A DNA stretch of 64,000 nucleotides from contig CAKPBB010000002.1 of assembly GCA_934140005.1 (NCBI GenBank), positions 94,465 to 158,464 of the forward strand, given 5' to 3'. Positions within the stretch are counted from its first letter, which is position 1, and every line of letters begins with the position of its first letter. A program made the translations under genes and the position numbers. Below, in pieces: positions 24,692 through 33,501 of the stretch. The notes under the pieces were generated by a model. The model saw only the letters and a list, made by a program, of their open reading frames with translations. It did no database searches and had not been told where the DNA came from. The DNA is from an uncultured Clostridia bacterium (GTDB lineage Bacteria > Bacillota > Clostridia > TANB77 > CAG-508).

Positions 24692-27553
24692 CTATCTTCT
24701 ACTAAATTTTCTTTCCAAATCATATCTTGTCATTTTTATTGCTGATGGTCTTCCATAAGGATATGTAAATGGATTTTCAAGTGATAATAATCTTTGTAGT
24801 AATTTATCTATTTCACTTTCTTCAATTTTTAAATTTGTTTTTTCTGTAACTTTATATGCAATAGTTGCTATAAATTTCTTTTCCTTTTCTTCATTTTCAG
24901 TTACAGCAACTGTATTTAATTCATCTAATATTTCTATAAATAATTTTTTAGTATTTAATTTTTCGCAAACACTAGGTACTGCAGTTAATTTTATAGTATT
25001 TTCGCCGAATTCCTCATATTGAAAACCAGCTTTTTCAAACATTGATAAATTCTGTTTTGCTATAAACATTTCTTTATTAGTTAATGTTATTATGTCTGGT
25101 AAAAGAAGTATTTGAGAATCTTTTTTCTCATCATTATAATAATTGTTTTTAAAATCCTCATACATCAATCTTTCATACATTGCACCATAATCAATCATAT
25201 ACATTTCATTAGATATTTCAATTGTTATATATTTTTCAAATACAATTCCTATAAATTTATAATTTATTTTTTGCTTAAATTCTTCTTTTTCAAACATACT
25301 CTCATTTTCTTGATTTGCGTATTTAAAATCTTCAGAAGCACTTATTTCTTTTTCTTCTTGTTCTTTTTCTTTTCTAACAGCAACAGTTTCAATTCCAAAA
25401 GTTTTTTTGTACATTTCTTCAAATTCTTTTGGTGTTTCTTGTTCTTTTAGTGCTGCCCTAACTTTGCTTGTATCTATCATTTGCGTATCTTGCATATCTT
25501 CTTTGAATTTTTGTTCTAATAATTTTTCTGTAATACTATTTGATACATCAAAGTTAGTAATATTATTTTCTGTTGTATTTGCAGCATTTTCTTTATTACT
25601 TCCTTCATTGCTTTCTTTTTCAAAGTTCATGATTTGAGTATGTTGTAATTCATTAGGAATTTCTCTGTTTTCTATTTCTTGTATATCTGTTGATGCTTTA
25701 ACATTTTCAATTTCTTGTGTACATTGAATATCTTCTGGTATTTTTATACCTTCAATTTCTTGTGTATATTGAATTTCTACAGGCACTTTTACTGCTTCAA
25801 TTTTTTGTGTTTCTTGATTCTCTGCCTGTACTTTTATACTTTCTACTTTTTGTGTCTCTTGATTCTCTGACTGTACTTTTACACTTTCTACTTTTTGTGT
25901 TTCTTGATTCTCTGACTGTACTTTTACACTTTCTACTTGCTGAGTCTCTTGATTCTCTACCTGTACTTTTGCACTTTCTATTTTCTGGGTTTCTTGATTC
26001 TCTTCTATTTTTTCAAATTCTTGTGTATACTGATTTTCCTCTGGAATCTTTATAACTTCAATCTTCTTAGTATATTGTTCTTCTGCTATTTTAATTTCTG
26101 GAATTTCATTAGGTATTTTTATTGTTTTAGAAATCACTTCTTTTAGTTTGTCATTAACATTAAAATCAAGTTCTTTTGTATTATCTGAAACTGTATGCTC
26201 ATTTTTTCTTGAATCATATATATCTTTTAACAAATTATTTTCTTCTTTTTCTGGTTCTTCTTCTTTTTTATCTTTCCAAATTTTCTTAAATAAATTTCCA
26301 AAAGTAGATGTTTTTTCCATCTTTTTTTCTTCTACTATTTCATTATTCGATAAATTGCTTATATTTTCATTTAACTTATTTGCTAAATTTTCACTCATCG
26401 TATTCTTAACAATTTCACTTGTTATATTCGTTACATCATTATTTACATTTTTATCTATTGTAGTATATGAACTACTATTTTCTGTTTTTGGTGTTTCTAT
26501 GCTATGTTCTTTAATTTCATTTAAATCACTACTATTGATTGCTTTTGCATTTACAGTTTGATTTTCTTTTTTCTCAATTGTTGCTTTTATTGCATGATAT
26601 ACAGCTTTAAATACAGAACTTTCATCTTGAAATCTCACTTCTAATTTAGCTGGATGAACATTAACATCAACCTTAGCAGAATCCATTTCAATATTTAAAA
26701 TAGCAAAAGCAAATTTGCCAATTGGCAAAACATTTCTAAAAGCTTGATCTACTGCCGCTGTCAAAGTTTTGTCTTTCACGAATCTATTATTTATAAAGAA
26801 TAGCTGACTGCCTCTATTGGATTTTGCAATAGAGGGTTTTCCTATAACTCCTGTAACTTTCATATCTTCATAAGTATAATCAACATCTACCACTCCATTT
26901 GCAATATCTTTTCCAAAAACACTATATATTACAGATTTAGTTTCTCCATCACCAGATGTATGTAATATTGTTTTACCATTACTAATAAGAGTTATTGACA
27001 CATTTTTATTTACTAAAGCAATTCTTGTAACAACATCTTCTATGTATCCTGTTTCTGTATAATCTTTTTTCAAAAATTTATATCTAACAGGTGTATTGTA
27101 AAATAAATTTTCTACAGTAATTCTAGTTCCAACAGGAGCACCAACTTCTGTTTTTTCTAGGACATCTCCACCTTCTAATACTATTTTATTTCCAGTTTCT
27201 GATTCTGCTCTCTTTGAAATCATTTCAACCTTTGAAATAGCTGCAATACTTGCTAAAGCTTCACCTCTAAATCCCATAGATTTTACATTTATTAAATCTT
27301 TGGCACTTCTTATTTTACTTGTAGCATGGCGTTCAAAAGCAATTTCCATATCATCTGCTGCAATTCCTGAACCATCATCAGTAATTCTTATTAAAGATAT
27401 TCCTCCATTTTTCACTTCAATAGTTACATTTTTTGCACCAGCATCAATAGAATTTTCAAGCATTTCTTTTATAGCTGATGCAGGTCTTTCAATTACTTCT
27501 CCTGCAGCAATTTGGTTAATTGTTAAATCATCTAAAAGTACAATATTACCCAT
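24692..27553 (-). CDS. mutL: DNA mismatch repair protein MutL, extra-long linker
   Basis: GHKL ATPase that links mismatch recognition by MutS to repair. The N-terminal domain is standard (ENSIDAGAKN, DDGSGI, RHATSKI, MGFRGEAL). The C-terminal dimerisation domain spans ~763-953. The linker between them is about 430 residues, which brings the protein to 953 residues against the usual 600-650. It holds a run of 15-residue repeats around residues 505-620. The endonuclease motifs are all eroded: DQHA(x2)E(x4)E is DYGAMYERLMYE, the ACK motif is AYK, and CPHGRP is YPYGRP. It may thus lack nicking activity. GGAGG precedes the ATG. miaA follows by 13 bp. Confidence 0.93.
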   Translation of the reverse strand: MGNIVLLDDLTINQIAAGEVIERPASAIKEMLENSIDAGAKNVTIEVKNGGISLIRITDDGSGIAADDMEIAFERHATSKIRSAKDLINVKSMGFRGEALASIAAISKVEMISKRAESETGNKIVLEGGDVLEKTEVGAPVGTRITVENLFYNTPVRYKFLKKDYTETGYIEDVVTRIALVNKNVSITLISNGKTILHTSGDGETKSVIYSVFGKDIANGVVDVDYTYEDMKVTGVIGKPSIAKSNRGSQLFFINNRFVKDKTLTAAVDQAFRNVLPIGKFAFAILNIEMDSAKVDVNVHPAKLEVRFQDESSVFKAVYHAIKATIEKKENQTVNAKAINSSDLNEIKEHSIETPKTENSSSYTTIDKNVNNDVTNITSEIVKNTMSENLANKLNENISNLSNNEIVEEKKMEKTSTFGNLFKKIWKDKKEEEPEKEENNLLKDIYDSRKNEHTVSDNTKELDFNVNDKLKEVISKTIKIPNEIPEIKIAEEQYTKKIEVIKIPEENQYTQEFEKIEENQETQKIESAKVQVENQETQQVESVKVQSENQETQKVESVKVQSENQETQKVESIKVQAENQETQKIEAVKVPVEIQYTQEIEGIKIPEDIQCTQEIENVKASTDIQEIENREIPNELQHTQIMNFEKESNEGSNKENAANTTENNITNFDVSNSITEKLLEQKFKEDMQDTQMIDTSKVRAALKEQETPKEFEEMYKKTFGIETVAVRKEKEQEEKEISASEDFKYANQENESMFEKEEFKQKINYKFIGIVFEKYITIEISNEMYMIDYGAMYERLMYEDFKNNYYNDEKKDSQILLLPDIITLTNKEMFIAKQNLSMFEKAGFQYEEFGENTIKLTAVPSVCEKLNTKKLFIEILDELNTVAVTENEEKEKKFIATIAYKVTEKTNLKIEESEIDKLLQRLLSLENPFTYPYGRPSAIKMTRYDLERKFSRR
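25700..26040 (-). repeat. 45-bp coding tandem repeats in the mutL linker
   Basis: About seven to eight units of 45 bp encode variants of ENQETQKVESVKVQS. Four nearly identical units run 25811-25990, with more diverged ones on both sides (EIQYTQEIEGIKIPE, DIQCTQEIENVKAST). The reading frame is kept throughout. Copy number is likely variable between strains. Confidence 0.85.
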
Positions 27554-27606
27554 TTAAAATTCCTCCATTTTTTTGCTCTTTTCATAAGGTCAAAATATTT
27601 TGTATC

Positions 27607-27615
27607 ATTATATCA
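27607..27615 (-). promoter_or_regulatory. Extended -10 promoter of mutL
   Basis: Minus-strand TGATATAAT (extended -10) about 55 bp upstream of the mutL start. No convincing -35 is visible. Confidence 0.5.
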
Positions 27616-27639
27616 TTAAAAACTTTTTTTGTGTATATA

Positions 27640-27688
27640 AAAACAGATAAAAAAATAGAAAATTTAAAATATCGAGATTTTAAATTTC
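27640..27688 (-). terminator. Terminator of the BspA-like LRR gene
   Basis: 13-bp stem with one mismatch, arms 27658-27670 and 27676-27688, followed on the minus strand by TATTTTTTTATC. Confidence 0.75.
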
Positions 27689-27712
27689 CTATCTTATATT
27701 TTCATATATCTT

Positions 27713-29629
27713 TTATTCTTCTGGTTCCCATTTTACAGTTATGCCATCTACATTTGACCAAGGTGCTCCCACCAAGCTATTTTCTGGTTTTTTTACTATT
27801 ATTTCTTTTAAGAAACTGCAATTAGTAAATGTACCATCTGAATCTGAACTTTGATTTGTGCCACCTTCATATGCAATATACTGCACATTAGATGGTATTG
27901 TTATTGTTTGAATTCTACATTTTCTAAATATATCGGAGTCTAAAAATTCTACCTTTGGTCCTATTATTATATTATCTATATTATAAGCTTGAGATGCATC
28001 TGAATTTGATGATTGAAAAGGATATCCACAAGTACCTTTACTATCAAATATATATTCAGTTGAGCAATGGATTGAATTATAATATAAAGTTTTTATATTA
28101 TCACAACCATAAAAAGCCCACTCGCCAATACTTTTTAAACTTTCTGGTAAAGTTAGTTCTTCAATATTTTTCAAATATGCAAACGCAAGTTTTCCTATAG
28201 TTTTTACTGATTTTCCAATTTTCAAATCTCTTACAGTTGAATTTTTTGCAAACATCGATGAATCTATATATTCAACATCATCACCTATGACAATTTTATT
28301 AACATTTGAACCTTTAAACATTGAACAATCCAAATCCCATAATATCCAATTTGAAATTGAACAATAATAATAGCATTTTTTAGCATTAAATATTACACTT
28401 CTTAATTTTTCTAAACCTTCAAAAGTTCCATCACTTATTACTTGCACATTCTCTGGTATTACTAAGTCAGTTATAGAGCTGCAATTTTTAAATGCAGAAT
28501 TTCTTATTTTAGTCACACTTTGTCCTAAATATAAATCTTTTATACTACTACAATTATAAAAAGCTTTGGCCTCTATTACACTAATATTATTATCTATTAC
28601 AACATTCTGTAAACTTGTACATTCTTCAAATGCACTTTCTCCAATTGTTGTAATATTTTTTCCAAAAGTTACATTCTGTAATGAATTAAAGCTTTTAAAT
28701 GCATTTTCTCCAACATTTGTTATTCCATTATCTATTACTAACTCTTTTGTTTTTTCTTTTAAATCTGATAATGTTGATTTTTCTGCTATTGCCCCATCTG
28801 CCATTTCTCCACTGCCTTTTATAATTATCTTATATGTTCCATCTTCATTGCGTAATATATTTGCTTTTACATCATCTCCGTTTTTGCCAATATTAAATTC
28901 TGCAATTTTATTTTCTGTATCCGAATCTATTTCTGTATCATCTTTACCCAAAACTTCTTCATCTTCTATTATTATTGTTCCAACTACTTCTCCATCTTTA
29001 TATCCTTTGGCTATTGTTGTTCCGTTTTCGCTTTTCTCTATTACATTATTTTCTATTGTTTGTTCTGTTCCATTTGATATTATTTTCCATACTATTTCTT
29101 TATCATCATTATTTATTGCGACTTTGTCACCTTTTTTCATATTTATTTTGGCTATTTCATTTTCTTTTACATATATTCCTGAAAAAGTTGTTGCCATTCC
29201 TTGATTATCTATTCTTACTGTATATGTTCCTTTTGAATTTGTATAATATACTGTTGTTGTTCCATTTTTATTATAATTAAATCCATTTACTTTGCCACTT
29301 ACATACTTACTTAAGCCTTCTATACTATATAAGCTATTTATTGTTATTCCCGCATCTGATGTTGCTTTTTCATAATATTCTATGTCTAATGATGCTATTC
29401 CTGATTGAATCTCTGTTGCTACTTCTGCTCCTTCTTGCTTCAATTTTGCATTTCTTGCATTATTAATTATCCCATTCTGACCTATTGTTGCATTCAAACT
29501 TATTGCTGATAATATTAGCATTATTATAATTGATGTTATCAAAGCTATAAGTGTTATACCTTTTTCATTGTTCATATCAACTTTTTTCTTCTCAATATAG
29601 TTTTTTTCTTTTGTTACATCAAATTTCAT
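27713..29629 (-). CDS. BspA-type leucine-rich-repeat surface protein with pilin-like N-terminus
   Basis: A 638-residue predicted surface protein. A charged leader of ~25 residues ends in NNEKG, followed by the hydrophobic helix ITLIALITSIIIMLILSAI and the segment NATIGQNGI, the same module as in the two large LRR proteins at the right end. Glu at +5 of a true type IV pilin is Ala here. After a helical and a beta-rich region (~60-280), LRR_5 repeats of the form 'IGESAFEECTSLQNVVI' run to the C-terminus. BspA-type repeats commonly mediate adhesion. No LPXTG anchor. I start at the ATG at 29629 (AAAGGG six bases upstream); a TTG two codons earlier is less likely. Confidence 0.85.
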   Translation of the reverse strand: MKFDVTKEKNYIEKKKVDMNNEKGITLIALITSIIIMLILSAISLNATIGQNGIINNARNAKLKQEGAEVATEIQSGIASLDIEYYEKATSDAGITINSLYSIEGLSKYVSGKVNGFNYNKNGTTTVYYTNSKGTYTVRIDNQGMATTFSGIYVKENEIAKINMKKGDKVAINNDDKEIVWKIISNGTEQTIENNVIEKSENGTTIAKGYKDGEVVGTIIIEDEEVLGKDDTEIDSDTENKIAEFNIGKNGDDVKANILRNEDGTYKIIIKGSGEMADGAIAEKSTLSDLKEKTKELVIDNGITNVGENAFKSFNSLQNVTFGKNITTIGESAFEECTSLQNVVIDNNISVIEAKAFYNCSSIKDLYLGQSVTKIRNSAFKNCSSITDLVIPENVQVISDGTFEGLEKLRSVIFNAKKCYYYCSISNWILWDLDCSMFKGSNVNKIVIGDDVEYIDSSMFAKNSTVRDLKIGKSVKTIGKLAFAYLKNIEELTLPESLKSIGEWAFYGCDNIKTLYYNSIHCSTEYIFDSKGTCGYPFQSSNSDASQAYNIDNIIIGPKVEFLDSDIFRKCRIQTITIPSNVQYIAYEGGTNQSSDSDGTFTNCSFLKEIIVKKPENSLVGAPWSNVDGITVKWEPEE

Positions 29630-29775
29630 ATTCAACCCTTTCTTAAAGAATCAAATTTAAATAAATTATTCCATAATATTTAATTTTATCCCTAAAAGCA
29701 ACTTCCTTTTATTTTTATCGATTACTAAAATTATATCTATAAATTTTATAAAAGTCTATCTAAAATAAAATTTTT

Positions 29776-29811
29776 TATAAAAAAATAATGCTAATTACAT
29801 ATTAGTAATTA
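29776..29811 (-). terminator. Terminator of the metallophosphoesterase gene
   Basis: Stem TAATTAC (29792-29798) / GTAATTA (29805-29811), followed on the minus strand by a T7 run. The rest of 29636-29827 is AT-rich; I see no convincing promoter for the LRR gene there. Confidence 0.65.
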
Positions 29812-29827
29812 ACACTATTAATATATT

Positions 29828-30532
29828 CTAATTTAATTTTGTTAAGTCAAAGTTCAAATAATCTGAACTTGCTAATCTATAAGATATTCCATTTATCTCA
29901 CCTTCTATAGCTTCCTTATGGGAATCTCCATGAAGATGTGCATATACACATTTTGAAACATTATATTTTTCCAAAGTTGCTCTAAAGTTAATTTCTTCTG
30001 GAACCATTTCTTTAAAAAATGGTGGATAATGTATAAAAGCAAAAATTTCTTTGTCATTTCCGAATTGCTTTATTCCACTATTTAAAGATATTTTTAATCT
30101 GTCATTTTCTCTTTTTAAAATTTTGTAATTTTCCTCTGATTTAGGATTAGTTATCCAGCCTCTTGTTCCAACAATTATTTTATCTTCAATAAGATAACTA
30201 TTATTATACAAAAAATCTATATTTTCAAATTTTTTTTCTTTTAAAAATTTGTACATTTTTGTAACAGTTGTCCACCAATAATCATGGTTTCCTTTTGATA
30301 AAATCTTTCTTCCTGGCAAGCTATTTAAAAATTGAAAATCTTTTTCACTTTCTTCTAAATACATTGCCCATGAAAAATCACCTGGAAGTATAACTGTATC
30401 TTCTTCTTTTACTTTTTTTATCCAATTATTCTTGATTTTTTCAGCATGATTTTCCCAATTATCACCAAAAATATTCATTGGCTTATCAACACCAAAAGAC
30501 AAATGTAAATCTCCTATAACATATATTGCCAT
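29828..30532 (-). CDS. Calcineurin-like metallophosphoesterase
   Basis: A 234-residue cytoplasmic phosphoesterase with the full metal-binding set: GDLHLSF (residues 7-13), GDFSW, GNHDYWW, HYPP and HLHGDSH. Substrate unknown; the family includes nucleotide and protein phosphatases. GTAGGAG precedes the ATG. It lies 35 bp downstream of tsaD and probably shares its transcript, ending at the terminator at 29776. Confidence 0.88.
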   Translation of the reverse strand: MAIYVIGDLHLSFGVDKPMNIFGDNWENHAEKIKNNWIKKVKEEDTVILPGDFSWAMYLEESEKDFQFLNSLPGRKILSKGNHDYWWTTVTKMYKFLKEKKFENIDFLYNNSYLIEDKIIVGTRGWITNPKSEENYKILKRENDRLKISLNSGIKQFGNDKEIFAFIHYPPFFKEMVPEEINFRATLEKYNVSKCVYAHLHGDSHKEAIEGEINGISYRLASSDYLNFDLTKLN

Positions 30533-30567
30533 TTTTTTCTCCTACTCTTATTACTTTGTTGCCATTA

Positions 30568-31566
30568 TTAATTTGAACCAATTTTTAAGTTTGGAATTGC
30601 ATTTAAACTTAAGTCAGCTCTTTTTCCTATAACATAATTATTATATCCACTAGCTGCAATCATAGCTGCATTATCTGTACATAATATTGGTTCTGGATAA
30701 TATACTTTTATTCCAATTTCTTCTTGCAAATTATCAAAAGCATTTCTTATATATGAGTTTCTTGAAACACCACCTGCTATTACTAATTTATCTGAATTTA
30801 ATTCATTTATTGCCTTTCTGCAATTAGTAATAATCATTTCTGTAACAGCTTTTTGAAAACTACTACATAAATCAGCTTTATTAACTTCTGGATCTTTATG
30901 ATGTAGATTTATTACAGCTGTTTTTATTCCACTAAAACTAAAATCTAAATTATCAAAATGTGTAACTGGTAATTTAATTGTAGGTTTTCCCTTTTTTGCT
31001 AAATTATCAACTTTTGGTCCACCCGGATATCCAAGTCCAACAACTCTAGCAACTTTATCAAAAGCTTCACCAATTGCATCATCTCTTGTTTTTCCTAATA
31101 TTTCAAATTCAGTATAGTCTTTTACATTTACTAAATGAGTATGTCCACCAGAAATTATTAAACATAAAAAAGGTGGTTTTAAATCTTTATGAGTTAAATA
31201 ATTTGCTGCTATATGTCCTTCTATATGATTTACTGGTATCAAAGGCTTATTTGTAGCAAAACTTAATCCTTTTGCATAAGATACACCAACAAGTAATGCA
31301 CCAACTAAACCTGGACCATAAGTTACTGCTATTCCATCTATATCTTCTAAAGACATATTCGCTTCTTTCAAAGATTCTTTCATTATCTCATTTATAACTT
31401 CTGTATGACATCTTGATGCTATTTCTGGAACAACACCACCATATAATTCATGTATCTTTATTTGAGAATTTATCACATTTGATAAAACTTCTCTGCCATT
31501 TTTTACAATTGCAACAGATGTTTCATCACAACTTGATTCAATTCCCATAATATATATATCTTTCAA
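30568..31566 (-). CDS. tsaD: tRNA N6-adenosine threonylcarbamoyltransferase TsaD
   Basis: Catalytic subunit that transfers threonylcarbamoyl to A37 of ANN-decoding tRNAs together with TsaB/TsaE. Signatures are GIESSCDETSVAIV, the metal-binding HIEGH (NHIEGHIAANYL), SGGHTHLV, GGPKVDNLAKKG and AGGVSRNSYIR. I place the start at the TTG at 31566 (MKDIYIMGIESS), which has AAAGGAAG seven bases upstream. A TTG at 31584 overlaps the previous stop codon and would add six residues. About 332 residues. It follows the M50 protease directly. Confidence 0.95.
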   Translation of the reverse strand: MKDIYIMGIESSCDETSVAIVKNGREVLSNVINSQIKIHELYGGVVPEIASRCHTEVINEIMKESLKEANMSLEDIDGIAVTYGPGLVGALLVGVSYAKGLSFATNKPLIPVNHIEGHIAANYLTHKDLKPPFLCLIISGGHTHLVNVKDYTEFEILGKTRDDAIGEAFDKVARVVGLGYPGGPKVDNLAKKGKPTIKLPVTHFDNLDFSFSGIKTAVINLHHKDPEVNKADLCSSFQKAVTEMIITNCRKAINELNSDKLVIAGGVSRNSYIRNAFDNLQEEIGIKVYYPEPILCTDNAAMIAASGYNNYVIGKRADLSLNAIPNLKIGSN

Positions 31567-31584
31567 CTTAAAACTTCCTTTCAA

Positions 31585-32307
31585 CTAAAACAACTTAAAT
31601 ATAAATCCTATTACATTAAACATTGCATTATATATAACATTTATTATTGGACTTACAACATAACCTAACAAGCCAAAGAACCATAATCCTAAAAATACCA
31701 TATTTAAAATATAAGCATTTCTATCTAACCATTCTTGTGCTTTATATGGTAATATATGTCTAAATATTTTTTCTCCATCTAATGGAGGTAATGGAATTAA
31801 ATTAAATACTCCAATACCAATATTAATAATTGCAGTTAAATAAGCTAGCATTATTAAAATACCTGTTGTAGCATTTATCGGTGCAAATTTGTATAAAACA
31901 TAGTAAATTATTATACTTATAATTGCAATTATAAAATTCATAACCGGTCCTGCTAATGCAACTAGAGCTTCACAAGCTGATCTAGATTTATTACTTGTAA
32001 AATTATTTGGATTTATTTCAACTGGTTTGCCCCAACCAACATGTGCAAACATTAATAAAACAAATCCAACCGGGTCTAAATGTTTTAATGGATTTAAAGT
32101 TAACCTTCCTTGAGCTCTTGGAGTTGTATCTCCTAATTTATCTGCAACAAAAGCATGTGCAAATTCGTGAAAAGTAATAGCTATTATAACAGCTGGTAAT
32201 GTTAATAAAATATTTAGCCATTCACCTGCTGACATATTAGCAATGGACAATACCACTAATATTGCTAAAATTATATATAAAATTCTTTTATCTGTATAAC
32301 CAAACAT
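31585..32307 (-). CDS. Site-2 protease family (M50) membrane metalloprotease
   Basis: Intramembrane zinc protease of the small YwhC/YdiL-like class; 240 residues and about five to six membrane helices. The zinc motif HEFAH is at residues 47-51 and the third ligand lies in the LPPLDGEKIF motif near residue 175. Target unknown; such proteins process membrane regulators or signal-peptide remnants. GAGG lies upstream of the ATG. It is the first gene of the M50-tsaD-phosphoesterase unit. Confidence 0.9.
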   Translation of the reverse strand: MFGYTDKRILYIILAILVVLSIANMSAGEWLNILLTLPAVIIAITFHEFAHAFVADKLGDTTPRAQGRLTLNPLKHLDPVGFVLLMFAHVGWGKPVEINPNNFTSNKSRSACEALVALAGPVMNFIIAIISIIIYYVLYKFAPINATTGILIMLAYLTAIINIGIGVFNLIPLPPLDGEKIFRHILPYKAQEWLDRNAYILNMVFLGLWFFGLLGYVVSPIINVIYNAMFNVIGFIFKLF

Positions 32308-32362
32308 AATAAATACCTCTTTTCTTTTTACAGTTTGACAGAATATTTAGTATTTTTAAGTT

Positions 32363-32390
32363 ATTATATCTTATCACATAATATTTTAAA
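32363..32390 (-). promoter_or_regulatory. Candidate promoter of the M50-tsaD operon
   Basis: Minus strand: -10 TATAAT (32363-32368), 16-bp spacer, weak -35 TTTAAA (32385-32390). It is divergent from the plus-strand promoter at 32425. Confidence 0.5.
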
Positions 32391-32424
32391 TTTCAATTTT
32401 TTTATATGCTATTTTTCGTCATTT

Positions 32425-32453
32425 TTGACTTTTTCATCAAAATGTGTTATAAT
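32425..32453 (+). promoter_or_regulatory. Sigma-A promoter of the gene at 32501
   Basis: -35 TTGACT (32425-32430), 17-bp spacer, -10 TATAAT (32448-32453); 47 bp before the ATG. Confidence 0.85.
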
Positions 32454-32500
32454 ATATAAGCTTTAAATTTTACACTTACTCAAAAAAGGAGACTACTAAC

Positions 32501-33286
32501 ATGAAAGATTCTGCAAACACATTTGACTTAGGCATCACGATGGCAGGTTTTTCTGCTGATACTTCTGATTTTTCCTGTAAAACAAAAGCATCTGCTGATG
32601 TAGAAAAAGAGCTTGACAGAAAAAGTCTTGCTATCCAAAACTGCATCGAAAAGATCTGTTTTGATTTTGGTGCTGAAGGAGGCTACCATTATGTAATTAA
32701 CGACTTTAAAACAGTTGTCAATTATATCTTAATTTTGGACCACATCGAATCTAATGAAAAACATTCAAAAGAGCAAGAAAAGTTTTTACACGAAAACGGC
32801 TTTTGGCATTATCGTAGAATGCCCGGGTATACGCATTTAAGTTTAAAACAAATCAAACAACTGCAAAATGGTTTATTTTACACTTATAGAGAACGGCATC
32901 CTTACTTTTGCACAATTGCTCCATATTTAATGGAAAAATATGCTATTGAAATAGCTGAAATTAAAAGCAAACTTACTGACCCGTGGCTTATTTTCTTTGC
33001 TTTTCACTTTTGCGAACGTTTTACATCCAAAGATGTTGCGTTGCTCCAGAGCAATAACGAAAGCTCAATAGCGGTAGCTTTTCAAAATGTTTATTGCTCT
33101 CCACTTATGGCAAGAGCCCTTGTTTCAGCAAGACTACCAATGGCAAAATTAAGTGAGCACATGCTATCTGATAAATACCTTAAAAGTTCTTCAAGTATTT
33201 CACGTAAACCTAGAAGGCATATCACTCAGGTAATTGCTTATGCACCTTATCGCGTCTACTCAGCTCAGGAATTCTTCCAGAAATAA
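32501..33286 (+). CDS. Unknown protein in a GC-richer single-gene islet
   Basis: A 261-residue soluble protein I do not recognise. It starts at an ATG with AAAGGAG 11 bases upstream. Notable stretches are FDFGAEGGYHYVINDFKTVV, HENGFWHYRRMPGYTHLSLKQI and, near the C-terminus, a basic SRKPRRHITQV. No signal peptide or membrane helix, and no known catalytic motif. Two 60-base lines counted by hand give 37% GC, against about 28% in lysS nearby, and codon choice is less AT-biased. It lies on the plus strand with its own strong promoter and hairpin terminator, wedged between otherwise collinear minus-strand housekeeping operons. That suggests lateral acquisition. Confidence 0.8.
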   Translation: MKDSANTFDLGITMAGFSADTSDFSCKTKASADVEKELDRKSLAIQNCIEKICFDFGAEGGYHYVINDFKTVVNYILILDHIESNEKHSKEQEKFLHENGFWHYRRMPGYTHLSLKQIKQLQNGLFYTYRERHPYFCTIAPYLMEKYAIEIAEIKSKLTDPWLIFFAFHFCERFTSKDVALLQSNNESSIAVAFQNVYCSPLMARALVSARLPMAKLSEHMLSDKYLKSSSSISRKPRRHITQVIAYAPYRVYSAQEFFQK

Positions 33287-33335
33287 TATCACACATAGCA
33301 GTCTAATGTAAGCATCTTTGCTTACTCAATACCTT

Positions 33336-33375
33336 ACTGGCACATTGTTTCATTTGCAGTGTGCCAGTTTTTTTA
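33336..33375 (+). terminator. Terminator of the gene at 32501
   Basis: Stem ACTGGCACATTG (33336-33347) / CAGTGTGCCAGT (33357-33368) with one G-T pair, followed by T7. Confidence 0.9.
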
Positions 33376-33423
33376 TGTGCTAAAGATAGAACATCAAATG
33401 CTTGAAACAGTAAGTTTTGTAGC

Positions 33424-33452
33424 TTGATTTATTATGTTAAGTATGTTATAAT
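33424..33452 (+). promoter_or_regulatory. Sigma-A promoter of the gene at 33502
   Basis: -35 TTGATT (33424-33429), 17-bp spacer, -10 TATAAT (33447-33452). The -10 and the following 19 bases closely match the promoter of the gene at 41855 on the other strand. Confidence 0.85.
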
Positions 33453-33501
33453 GTATTTGTCCGTATATTTGTACATTGAAAAAAAGAAAAGAGGTCTAAT
33501 T

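Noticed and set aside
25700..26040. Possible CRISPR array
   Set aside because: Repeats are contiguous 45-bp coding units without spacers and keep the mutL frame.
25717..26055. Plus-strand Leu/Phe-rich repeat frame
   Set aside because: Antisense shadow of the mutL 45-bp repeats; no ribosome site or promoter.
33424..33501. Longer N-terminus of the gene at 33502
   Set aside because: The upstream start would lie inside the -35 box and precede the expected transcript start.
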